DNA from: Leptodactylus fallax
Taxonomy: Eukaryota > Chordata > Amphibia > Anura > Leptodactylidae
Assembly: GCA_947044405.1 (NCBI GenBank)
Contig: CAMRHE010000357.1
Coordinates: forward strand, 109,501 to 173,500
DNA length: 64,000 bases
Direction: 5' to 3'
Shown here: positions 20,120 through 30,039 of the stretch, piece after piece
How positions within the stretch are numbered: the stretch's first letter is position 1
How the letters are laid out: every line of letters begins with the position of its first letter
Made by a program: the position numbers and the translations under genes
Notes under the pieces: model-generated
Seen by the model: only the letters and a program-made list of their open reading frames with translations
What the model was told of the DNA's origin: nothing
Databases searched by the model: none

Positions 20120-23100
20120 TCAGTCGTGGTGTTTGATCAGGTGAGTACGGCCTGGTAAGTCAGAAAACTTGCGTCTGTTTTCCTGTAGAAACTCTTTTGC
20201 TTCCTGTTTCTGGGGCACTGACAGTGCCTCACCTATCCGTACTGGGGGAATTGGGTGTATCACCTCTTTAACTACAGGCTGAACGGCTACCAACGACTCC
20301 CGTTCTTTCCATGGCTTGATCAAGTTTATATGGTAAACCTGGAAGGGTTTTCTCCTACCTGGCTGATGCACCTTGTAGTTCACCTCATTCACTTTTTCTA
20401 CAATCTCATAGGGACCCTGCCATTTTGCCAGAAACTTACTTTCAACGGTGGGTACTAGCACCAGGACCCTGTCCCCAGGATTAAAGTTCCTCACCCTGGC
20501 AGACCTGTTATAAATTCGGCTCTGGGCTTCCTGAGCTCTTTGCATATGCTCTTTGACAATAGGCATCACCGTTGCTATTCTGTCCTGCATTTGGGCCACA
20601 TGTTCCACCACACTTTTATAAGGGGTGGCCTCTGTCTCCCAGGTTTCCTTGGCCACATCTAACAAACCTCTTGGATGCCGGCCATAAACTAACTCAAAGG
20701 GTGAAAACCCTGTAGATGCCTGGGGTACCTCTCTGATAGAAAACATGAGGTAGGGCAACAGACAGTCCCAGTCCCGACCATCCCTTTCCACAACCTTTTT
20801 CAGCATATGCTTCAGGGTTTTATTAAACCGCTCCACTAACCCGTCAGTTTGGGGGTGGTACACTGACGTCCGGAGGTGCCTAATTTTAAACAATTTGCAC
20901 AGTTCTTTTATAACCTTTGACGTAAAGGGCGTACCTTGGTCAGTAAGGATCTCCTTCGGGATCCCTGTGCGAGAGAACATGTGAAACAACTCCCGAGCAA
21001 TATTCTTAGATGCCATATTTCTTAAGGGCACTGCCTCTGGGTACCTGGTGGCATAATCCACGACAACAAGAATGTATTGATGTCCCCTAGCAGATTTGAC
21101 AATGGGGCCTACCAGGTCCATGGCAATTCTCTCAAATAGCACTTCAATAATGGGAAGAGGCACCAAGGGGCTGCGGAAGTGTGATGTTGGGGCACTTATC
21201 TGGCATGTGGGACATGACTCACAGTATCTTCTCACTTCTTCATATACCCCAGGCCAGAAAAACCTTTGGAGGACCCTTTCCTGTGTTTTCCTGGTCCCTA
21301 AATGACCCCCAAGCACATGGCTTTGGGCCATGTCCAGCACCATACGGCGATATGGTTGTGGCACTGGGAGCTGTTCCACAATTTCACTATTTACCATGGC
21401 GACACGGTACACCAGATCCCCAATCATTGCAAAATGTGGAAATCTCTTATCAGCTTCTGGTTCCTGTGGTCCTCCATTTATTATGGTCACGTTGGCCCGA
21501 GCAGTACTCAGGGTGAGATCTCTTACTTGCTCGGTCCCAAAGTTACCCCGAGACACCTCTAAATCTAATACCTGTGGTTCAGGCAGGGAAGTTTCTTCCT
21601 CTTCCCCAACAAACATCTGCAAGGGAAATAATTTATCATCATCAACATCATCATCATCAGTTTCCCTTTGTCCTTCACATGACTCATTTTTTTTCGATAA
21701 AGGTACCATTTCGGCTGGCGTGTTATCACCGGCAGCAGAAGTGTCACCCGTTTCCCACAACTTCCAGAACAACGGGAAGTCACGGCCTAAAATCACATCA
21801 TGCATAAGTCTTTTTACAACCCCGACTTCATAAGTCACAGTTCCAGTCGGGGTTTCCAAACAGACCAAGGCTACAGGGTAAGGGACGATATCCCCGAGGA
21901 CGCACAGGACTTTCATGCACTTGCCCGGCACATAGTCCCTAGTTACCAGGTTGGCCCGAACCAGAGTCACTAGGCTGCCAGAGTCTAGCAGGGCCTTCAC
22001 AGAGCGGCCATCTATTTTAAGCATACACACATGGGGCTCAGTCGCTGGACCTGGGAGGGCCGCACAAACTGTCTCTGCAAAGAAGGATTGTCGCCGAGCA
22101 GTGTCGCACTCCATGGGGTCTAGGGTAAGAGGGCAATAGGAGGCGATATGCCCCCACTCACGGCACCTCCAGCACTGGCGGATATCAGGCCTCCTCGGCA
22201 GGGAGTCCTTTCTAGGACCAGGGGATCCCTGGGGTTCAGGGTTAGCGCCTTGCCCTCGACCAGGCTCCAGAGCTCTGCTCGCTTTCACACTCTTCCACAC
22301 ACCTCCAGCTGGAACTCTCTTACCCACAGCTGACACAGGTCTGGCCGTCCTGGAAGGCGTCGGGGGTGCAGGGACGTCCTGGAGGTAGTCCTCGGTTGCG
22401 ATGAACCTCTCCAGCAGACTGACGAGATGCTCAGCGGTCTTGGGGTCTCCATGCCCAACCCACCGTTGCAAGTCGGCTGGGAGAGCCCTGAAAAAACGAT
22501 CAACCACCACCTTTTCCACGATCTGAGCTGGCGACGAGATCTCTGGCTCCAGCCACTTTCTCACCAGATGGACCAGGTCATACATCTGGGACCGGGCCGG
22601 CTTGTCCATGGTGTAGCTCCACTTATGCACCCTTCTAGCGCGGACAGCAGGCGTAACACCCAGGCGAGCCAGGATCTCCATTTTTAATTTTGCATAGTCC
22701 CGGACATCCTGCTCCCTAAGGTCATAATAGGCTTTTTGTGGTTCTCCTGTCAGAAAAGGTGCGATCACCACTGCCCACTCGGCCTCTGGCAGATTTTCCC
22801 TCTCTGCCACTCTCTCAAACACCGTGAGGTAGGCCTCGATGTCATCATCTGGTGTCATCTTTTGCAGAGCCCACTGTACAGCCCTTTTCATATTAACAGC
22901 CTCAGGTGGGCTTACCTGCACTCGCTGGGGCTGAGTCACGGCAGACTCCCTGAGCGCAGCAATCTGCTCCATTAACAGGCGGATAGTCTCTTGTTGCTGC
23001 ATATTGGACTGCAGCTGGGCCTGTTGCTGGGCTTGCAAGGCCTCTGTCTGGAACTTCTGTTGCTGCTCCATGGCCCGTTCATGCCTCAGATTAGCCTGCA

Positions 23101-23170
23101 CCAACTGCTTGATCACCTCCTCCATTTTACTAGACGGGTTTTCCAAAGTAGCAGCCTTCACCCAGGACAT
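20120..23170 (-). CDS. Gag-protease-integrase polyprotein of gypsy copy 3 (1016 aa, intact frame)
   Basis: The start MSWVKAATLE is the first Met after the leader. Domains in order: Q-rich coiled coil (about 16-75); SCAN-like capsid segment (about 190-262, with WLEPE, AQIVEKVVVD and LQRWVGH); CCHC zinc knuckle C333, C336, H341, C346; aspartic protease LLDSGS (D396) and VILGRD (459-464); acidic linker with DDDDVDDDK; integrase HHCC zinc domain H618, H623, C653, C656; DD35E core D685, D744, E780; and a C-terminal GPY motif (919-921). Integrase precedes RT, as in Ty1/copia and Gmr1-like gypsy elements. The frame ends at KHHD because of a 5-base deletion also present in copy 4, so RT is out of frame. 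Gag and integrase themselves look undamaged. Confidence 0.93.
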   Translation of the reverse strand: MSWVKAATLENPSSKMEEVIKQLVQANLRHERAMEQQQKFQTEALQAQQQAQLQSNMQQQETIRLLMEQIAALRESAVTQPQRVQVSPPEAVNMKRAVQWALQKMTPDDDIEAYLTVFERVAERENLPEAEWAVVIAPFLTGEPQKAYYDLREQDVRDYAKLKMEILARLGVTPAVRARRVHKWSYTMDKPARSQMYDLVHLVRKWLEPEISSPAQIVEKVVVDRFFRALPADLQRWVGHGDPKTAEHLVSLLERFIATEDYLQDVPAPPTPSRTARPVSAVGKRVPAGGVWKSVKASRALEPGRGQGANPEPQGSPGPRKDSLPRRPDIRQCWRCREWGHIASYCPLTLDPMECDTARRQSFFAETVCAALPGPATEPHVCMLKIDGRSVKALLDSGSLVTLVRANLVTRDYVPGKCMKVLCVLGDIVPYPVALVCLETPTGTVTYEVGVVKRLMHDVILGRDFPLFWKLWETGDTSAAGDNTPAEMVPLSKKNESCEGQRETDDDDVDDDKLFPLQMFVGEEEETSLPEPQVLDLEVSRGNFGTEQVRDLTLSTARANVTIINGGPQEPEADKRFPHFAMIGDLVYRVAMVNSEIVEQLPVPQPYRRMVLDMAQSHVLGGHLGTRKTQERVLQRFFWPGVYEEVRRYCESCPTCQISAPTSHFRSPLVPLPIIEVLFERIAMDLVGPIVKSARGHQYILVVVDYATRYPEAVPLRNMASKNIARELFHMFSRTGIPKEILTDQGTPFTSKVIKELCKLFKIRHLRTSVYHPQTDGLVERFNKTLKHMLKKVVERDGRDWDCLLPYLMFSIREVPQASTGFSPFELVYGRHPRGLLDVAKETWETEATPYKSVVEHVAQMQDRIATVMPIVKEHMQRAQEAQSRIYNRSARVRNFNPGDRVLVLVPTVESKFLAKWQGPYEIVEKVNEVNYKVHQPGRRKPFQVYHINLIKPWKERESLVAVQPVVKEVIHPIPPVRIGEALSVPQKQEAKEFLQENRRKFSDLPGRTHLIKHHD

Positions 23171-23235
23171 TTACTGCTGTCACTTGGTCACACGCCGTTG
23201 CCCGTAGCAACACTCTGCCCGCGTTCTCCACCAAC

Positions 23236-23808
23236 TGTAGGGATTAGCTCATAAGGTGGGGGCGGCGATGACCATGTTCACACACAGCAGGTTTTTCTCA
23301 AACGGTAATGGTGCTTTATTTAGCAAAATAAACACAAAACAAACGGTGTCCAGACAAAAGAAAAATACCTAGGCCTGTCCGGCCGCTGGCTAACATTCCG
23401 CATACCTGTCTAGTCTCGTGCAGGTACAAATGGAAACAGTAGCAAAACACAGTTGCTTAGTGCCAACTTCACACATTACGAGTGGTGTTGTCCTCCCCAC
23501 TTCCAGCATCTCAGAGCTCCCTTTCATCAGGCTTCCTTCCCAATAAACACAACCCAGGAAGGCGCAGCTGGGAGTGCCTGGGGTTAGGGAGAAAAACCCG
23601 TAGCGGACTAGGGGTGTGGACTGGAGAGCACCCACTACCAAACCTGCCCTCCAGTCCAAAAAAACCAGCCCATGTAACAATAAACAAAACCCTAGCAGAC
23701 TATGGTCTGCTAAGAAATCCAAAACCCGGTTTTCCTTCATCTCACCTGTCTGAGAAAACCAGGTGAGATATACACCCCGTCCACTATTCTGCCATACACC
23801 TTACCACA
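23236..23808 (-). repeat. Central LTR shared by gypsy copies 3 and 4
   Basis: 573 bp. In element orientation it begins TGTGGTAAGG and ends CCCTACA. It serves as the 5' LTR of copy 3 and the 3' LTR of copy 4. AATAAAGCACC near its 3' end is the likely polyadenylation signal. It differs from the LTR at 28244-28817 at about three positions. After it, in the direction of copy 3, the leader reads GTTGGTGGAGAACGCGGGC, the presumed primer-binding region. Confidence 0.94.
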
Positions 23809-25068
23809 TATCCCCCCCTCTTCTCCAGACCAGAGGTCTGGGCACTTTTACTGAATAAACAGTACACCCTGGACAACGCATCTGCATTTCCTTGCAATTT
23901 TCCAGGTCTATGTTCCACCTTATAACTGAAGTTTTGTAAGGAGAGAAACCACCGGGTCACTCTTGCATTTCTCTCCTTATTTTGCTTCATCCAGGTTAGT
24001 GGAGCATGGTCTGTCACCAACACAAATTCCCTACCCAGCAGATAATATTTTAGGGATTCTAACGCCCACTTGACAGCCAAACACTCTCTTTCTACTATGG
24101 CATAATTTTTTTTCTGCTGTGGTTAGTTTCCTGCTCAGGTACATCACTGGGTGTTCTTCCCCATTTACCACTTGTGACAGGACGGCTCCCAAACCTGTAT
24201 CAGATGCATCCGTCTGGACCAAAAATTGTTTCCTAAAATCTGGGGAGACAAGTTCAGGCTGTTCACACAGGGCCAATTTTAGGCTCTGAAAAGCCTTTTC
24301 TGCTTCTGGAGTCCACTTAATCATTATAGATTTACCTCCTTTTGTTAAGTCTGTTAATGGTGATGCAATGGAGGCAAAGTTGGGCACGAACCGACGATAA
24401 TATCCGGTTATGCCAAGGAAGGCTCTAACCTGTTTTTTTGTTAGGGGTCTAGGCCAGTTTTGTATTGCCTCAATCTTGTTGATCTGGGGTTTTACCAAGC
24501 CCTTTCCAATGATGTAACCCAAGTATCTTGCCTCCTCTAAACCCAGTGCACATTTCTCAGGGTTTATAGTTAGGCCCACATCACTGATGGAGTCTAATAC
24601 TGCCTGTACCTTGCAGAGGTGACTTCTCCAGTCAGCTGAAAATATGACCACATCGTCCAGGTAAGCAGCGGCATAATCCCAATGTGGTCTCAGGATTAGA
24701 TCCATCAGCCTCTGAAACGTAGCAGGGGCCCCATGTAACCCGAACGGCATCACTACGTACTGGAATAGGCCTTCTGGAGTGGAGAATGCCGTCTTCTCTT
24801 TAGCCTCATCAGACAACGGTATCTGCCAATAACCTTTTGTCAGATCAAGCGTTGTGATATACCTTGCCCTCCCTAGTCTCTCAATCAGTTCATCTACCCT
24901 GGGCATGGGGTACGCATCAAACTTTGAGACTTCATTTAATTTCCTGAAGTCGTTACAGAACCTCCAGGTCCCGTTGGGCTTTGGGATTAATACAATGGGG
25001 CTTGACCATTCACTGACAGACTCCTCAATGACCCCTAGTTCAAGCATATGCTTGATCTCAGATGACAC
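23784..25068 (-). pseudogene. Reverse transcriptase-RNase H of gypsy copy 4, frameshifted
   Basis: Nearly identical to the copy-3 gene, with the LDLTKGYWQ and YLDD motifs intact. One extra T in a T-run near 24108 (eight where copy 3 has seven) shifts the frame after LTTAEKK, so RNase H falls in a second frame (23784-24080) and the enzyme is cut. The difference is a homopolymer length, so a sequencing error is possible. Confidence 0.9.
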
Positions 25069-25274
25069 CGCCTCTCTGCGGGCTTCTGGTATGCGGTATG
25101 GCTTTAGGTTTACTTTATGGTTGGGCTCAGTCGTGGTGTTTGATCAGGTGAGTACGGCCTGGTAAGTCAGAAAACTTGCGTCTGTTTTCCTGTAGAAACT
25201 CTTTTGCTTCCTGTTTCTGGGGCACTGACAGTGCCTCACCTATCCGTACTGGGGGAATTGGGTGTATCACCTCT

Positions 25275-28178
25275 TTAACTACAGGCTGAACGGCTACCAA
25301 CGACTCCCCGTTCTTTCCATGGCTTGATCAAGTTTATATGGTAAACCTGGAAGGGTTTTCTCCTACCTGGCTGATGCACCTTGTAGTTCACCTCATTCAC
25401 TTTTTCTACAATCTCATAGGGACCCTGCCATTTTGCCAGAAACTTACTTTCAACGGTGGGTACTAGCACCAGGACCCTGTCCCCAGGATTAAAGTTCCTC
25501 ACCCTGGCAGACCTGTTATAAATTCGGCTCTGGGCTTCCTGAGCTCTTTGCATATGCTCTTTGACAATAGGCATCACCGTTGCTATTCTGTCCTGCATTT
25601 GGGCCACATGTTCCACCACACTTTTATAAGGGGTGGCCTCTGTCTCCCAGGTTTCCTTGGCCACATCTAACAAACCTCTTGGATGCCGGCCATAAACTAA
25701 CTCAAAGGGTGAAAACCCTGTAGATGCCTGGGGTACCTCTCTGATAGAAAACATGAGGTAGGGCAACAGACAGTCCCAGTCCCGACCATCCCTTTCCACA
25801 ACCTTTTTCAGCATATGCTTCAGGGTTTTATTAAACCGCTCCACTAACCCGTCAGTTTGGGGGTGGTACACTGACGTCCGGAGGTGCCTAATTTTAAACA
25901 ATTTGCACAGTTCTTTTATAACCTTTGACGTAAAGGGCGTACCTTGGTCAGTAAGGATCTCCTTCGGGATCCCTGTGCGAGAGAACATGTGAAACAACTC
26001 CCGAGCAATATTCTTAGATGCCATATTTCTTAAGGGCACTGCCTCTGGGTACCTGGTGGCATAATCCACGACAACAAGAATGTATTGATGTCCCCTAGCA
26101 GATTTGACAATGGGGCCTACCAGGTCCATGGCAATTCTCTCAAATAGCACTTCAATAATGGGAAGAGGCACCAAGGGGCTGCGGAAGTGTGATGTTGGGG
26201 CACTTATCTGGCATGTGGGACATGACTCACAGTATCTTCTCACTTCTTCATATACCCCAGGCCAGAAAAACCTTTGGAGGACCCTTTCCTGTGTTTTCCT
26301 GGTCACTAAATGACCCCCAAGCACATGGCTTTGGGCCATGTCCAGCACCATACGGCGATATGGTTGTGGCACTGGGAGCTGTTCCACAATTTCACTATTT
26401 ACCATGGCGACACGGTACACCAGATCCCCAATCATTGCAAAATGTGGAAATCTCTTATCAGCTTCTGGTTCCTGTGGTCCTCCATTTATTATGGTCACGT
26501 TGGCCCGAGCAGTACTCAGGGTGAGATCTCTTACTTGCTCGGTCCCAAAGTTACCCCGAGACACCTCTAAATCTAATACCTGTGGTTCAGGCAGGGAAGT
26601 TTCTTCCTCTTCCCCAACAAACATCTGCAAGGGAAATAATTTATCATCATCAACATCATCATCATCAGTTTCCCTTTGTCCTTCACATGACTCATTTTTT
26701 TTCGATAAAGTTACCATTTCGGCTGGCGTGTTATCACCGGCAGCAGAAGTGTCACCCGTTTCCCACAACTTCCAGAACAACGGGAAGTCACGGCCTAAAA
26801 TCACATCATGCATAAGTCTTTTTACAACCCCGACTTCATAAGTCACAGTTCCAGTCGGGGTTTCCAAACAGACCAAGGCTACAGGGTAAGGGACGATATC
26901 CCCGAGGACGCACAGGACTTTCATGCACTTGCCCGGCACATAGTCCCTAGTTACCAGGTTGGCCCGAACCAGAGTCACTAGGCTGCCAGAGTCTAGCAGG
27001 GCCTTCACAGAGCGGCCATCTATTTTAAGCATACACACATGGGGCTCAGTCGCTGGACCTGGGAGGGCCGCACAAACTGTCTCTGCAAAGAAGGATTGTC
27101 GCCGAGCAGTGTCGCACTCCATGGGGTCTAGGGTAAGAGGGCAATAGGAGGCGATATGCCCCCACTCACGGCACCTCCAGCACTGGCGGATATCAGGCCT
27201 CCTCGGCAGGGAGTCCTTTCTAGGACCAGGGGATCCCTGGGGTTCAGGGTTAGCGCCTTGCCCTCGACCAGGCTCCAGAGCTCTGCTCGCTTTCACACTC
27301 TTCCACACACCTCCAGCTGGAACTCTCTTACCCACAGCTGACACAGGTCTGGCCGTCCTGGAAGGCGTCGGGGGTGCAGGGACGTCCTGGAGGTAGTCCT
27401 CGGTTGCGATGAACCTCTCCAGCAGACTGACGAGATGCTCAGCGGTCTTGGGGTCTCCATGCCCAACCCACCGTTGCAAGTCGGCTGGGAGAGCCCTGAA
27501 AAAACGATCAACCACCACCTTTTCCACGATCTGAGCTGGCGACGAGATCTCTGGCTCCAGCCACTTTCTCACCAGATGGACCAGGTCATACATCTGGGAC
27601 CGGGCCGGCTTGTCCATGGTGTAGCTCCACTTATGCACCCTTCTAGCGCGGACAGCAGGCGTAACACCCAGGCGAGCCAGGATCTCCATTTTTAATTTTG
27701 CATAGTCCCGGACATCCTGCTCCCTAAGGTCATAATAGGCTTTTTGTGGTTCTCCTGTCAGAAAAGGTGCGATCACCACTGCCCACTCGGCCTCTGGCAG
27801 ATTTTCCCTCTCTGCCACTCTCTCAAACACCGTGAGGTAGGCCTCGATGTCATCATCTGGTGTCATCTTTTGCAGAGCCCACTGTACAGCCCTTTTCATA
27901 TTAACAGCCTCAGGTGGGCTTACCTGCACTCGCTGGGGCTGAGTCACGGCAGACTCCCTGAGCGCAGCAATCTGCTCCATTAACAGGCGGATAGTCTCTT
28001 GTTGCTGCATATTGGACTGCAGCTGGGCCTGTTGCTGGGCTTGCAAGGCCTCTGTCTGGAACTTCTGTTGCTGCTCCATGGCCCGTTCATGCCTCAGATT
28101 AGCCTGCACCAACTGCTTGATCACCTCCTCCATTTTACTAGACGGGTTTTCCAAAGTAGCAGCCTTCACCCAGGACAT
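25275..28178 (-). pseudogene. Gag-protease-integrase of gypsy copy 4, frameshifted at the 3' end (967 aa open)
   Basis: It has the same domain order as copy 3: coiled coil, SCAN-like capsid, zinc knuckle, protease, HHCC, DD35E integrase and GPY motif. One extra C near 25304 (CCCC where copy 3 has CCC) shifts the frame after KPWKER, giving a short false tail. Only two amino-acid differences from copy 3 were seen before that: MVT for MVP near residue 490, and GGHLV for GGHLG near residue 625. The last 50 or so residues of the copy-3 frame continue in another frame. It also has the same 5-base deletion before RT (25140). Confidence 0.9.
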
Positions 28179-28243
28179 TTACTGCTGTCACTTGGTCACA
28201 CGCCGTTGCCCGTAGCAACACTCTGCCCGCGTTCTCCACCAAC

Positions 28244-28814
28244 TGTAGGGATTAGCTCATAAGGTGGGGGCGGCGATGACCATGTTCACACACAGCAGGT
28301 TTTTCTCAAACGGTAATGGTGCTTTATTTAGCAAAATAAACACAAAACAAACGGTGTCCAGACAAAAGAAAAATACCTAGGCCTGTCCGGCCGCTGGCTA
28401 ACATTCCGCATACCTGTCTAGTCTCGTGCAGGTACAAATGGAAACAGTAGCAAAACACAGTTGCTTAGTGCCAACTTCACACATTACGAGTGGTGTTGTC
28501 CTCCCCACTTCCAGCATCTCAGAGCTCCCTTTTATCAGGCTTCCTTCCCAATAAACACAACCCAGGAAGGCGCAGCTGGGAGTGCCTGGGGTTAGGGGAG
28601 AAAAACCCGTAGCGGACTAGGGGTGTGGACTGGAGAGCACCCACTACCAAACCTGCCCTCCAGTCCAAAAAAACCAGCCCATGTAACAATAAACAAAACC
28701 CTAGCAGACTATGGTCTGCTAAGAAATCCAAAACCCGGTTTTCCTTCATCTCACCTGTCTGAGAAAACCAGGTGAGATATACACCCCGTCCACTATTCTG
28801 CCGTACACCTTACC

Positions 28815-28817
<3 letters not shown>
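28244..28817 (-). repeat. 5' LTR of gypsy copy 4
   Basis: 574 bp. In element orientation it begins TGTGGTAAGG and ends CCCTACA. Compared with the central LTR I see one extra G in a G-run near 28600 and two substitutions, TTTTATC for TTTCATC near 28531 and a change near 28803. Its outer edge abuts a TA repeat. Confidence 0.93.
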
Positions 28818-28857
<40 letters not shown>

Positions 28858-28870
28858 TGTGTATATATAA
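28818..28870. repeat. TA dinucleotide microsatellite
   Basis: About 40 bases of uninterrupted ATATAT followed by CTGTGTATATATAA, directly outside the 5' LTR of gypsy copy 4. Confidence 0.95.
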
Positions 28871-29557
28871 AGCATGAAGAATTCATTATTGTCCTGAAGG
28901 TTTCTCTGTGTGACTGTAATGATGATTTATGGGGGTGATTACAATATTACAGCCAAAGGAGAAGGTCATTGAGTGAGTGAGAACTAGGAGTCTAAAGATG
29001 GCTGCTGAAGTTGTAGTGGACGGGCTAGCTAAGAAACACGTAGGGGGAGTGAGTGAGAAAGGGAGTGGGAGTAAGTCAGCTCTGACTGAAGTTATAGTGG
29101 GAGTTATAGGAAAGGCACAGAACAGGAGGATGCAGATGTAAACAAATGGCAGAGGATGCCAGGAGATCCCAGAGAACCCAGAAATCACTCAAAACACTGC
29201 TAAAGGTATTTGGGTGCACTTATTAATAGCACAAACAGACTTTTTTTTTGCCCGGAAAAACCCCTTTAAGAAAAAAATTTTTTTGAAAAGTTTTCGATTT
29301 TTGTTTAAGGGTTTAAACTGTAAATTAAACTATATAAATTTGGTACTCCCAGAATTGTACCGAAACACAGAATACAGGTAACATGTCAGTTTAACTGCAC
29401 AGTGAATGCTGTAAAAACAAAGCATGAAAAACAATTTGTCCCGCAAACATTAAGCCCTCATTATGGCTCTGTGAATGGAAAAATAAAAAAGTTATGGGGT
29501 TTGGAAGACAGAGAGTTAAAAACGAAAATCCCAAAAAAATCTCACCGGGGGAAGGGG
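28871..29557. other. Spacer ending in a TTAA-type repeat terminus
   Basis: No gene is recognised. The part from about 29218 to 29557 is AT-rich repeat sequence that ends GGGGGAAGGGG before TTAA (29558-29561). This terminus is the inverted counterpart of TTAACCCCTTCCC near 9398. Short open frames on the minus strand have no recognisable domains. Confidence 0.45.
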
Positions 29558-29743
29558 TTAATAAAGCTAAATAAGCTCTGATTGTGAACTCCAGCAGAAA
29601 AACAAGGAACATATGAACAAAATTCTACTGTCAGTAAGATACACTGACACTATTGACCAACAGCGGTAATTCAATTATCCAAGTAGTAAGGAAGCACACT
29701 ACAGTGACTTCCCTTCAAGTATAAATGACCATATGGTCATTGG

Positions 29744-29794
29744 GTGAAGTAATCAGGCGATACTCCTCTAAAAGGTATCGCCTGATTACTTCAC
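29744..29794. repeat. Perfect hairpin, 20-bp stem and 11-base loop
   Basis: The stem GTGAAGTAATCAGGCGATAC (29744-29763) is followed after TCCTCTAAAAG by its exact complement (29775-29794). It may be the core of a foldback element or a transcribed stem-loop. No neighbouring gene explains it. Confidence 0.7.
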
Positions 29795-29950
29795 TCTTCC
29801 ACTACTTTCAATGGCTAACACGGTACAACATTATACTACTATCATATGGTCATTCACATTCACAAAGCTCACTGTTTTGGTCAATTGCAACTACAAGTTG
29901 ATCAACTCTAATATATCTATCACCGTAATAGTGTGGTGGAGGAATAGTAT

Positions 29951-29990
29951 AGTCTGCACTAGTCTGCACTAGTCTGCACTACTAGTCTGC
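29951..29990. repeat. Short tandem repeat of AGTCTGCACT
   Basis: Three exact copies of the 10-mer at 29951, 29961 and 29971, then a partial fourth at 29984. Confidence 0.8.
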
Positions 29991-30039
29991 AGTACAAGAA
30001 CCTATATAAATTGCTATAAACCTGGAATAACATTGATAA

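Larger units (their letters stand above)
18588..28817 (-). mobile_element. Head-to-tail dimer of Gmr1-like gypsy elements (copies 3 and 4) sharing a central LTR
   Basis: Reading the minus strand the order is complete LTR (28244-28817), internal region of copy 4, complete LTR (23236-23808), internal region of copy 3, truncated LTR (18588-18802). The unit repeats with a period of 5006 bases at the left and 5009 at the right. The 3-base difference matches the three single-base homopolymer expansions I can find in copy 4. LTR-internal-LTR-internal-LTR is the product expected from unequal recombination between the LTRs of sister copies. It belongs to a subfamily distinct from copies 1 and 2, with clearly divergent LTRs. 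Confidence 0.93.

Noticed and set aside
21330..21833. 167-codon plus-strand frame (repeated at 26338-26841) opposite gypsy gag-integrase
   Set aside because: It is antisense to the well-supported minus-strand polyprotein, has no recognisable domain, and appears in both dimer units simply because they are identical.
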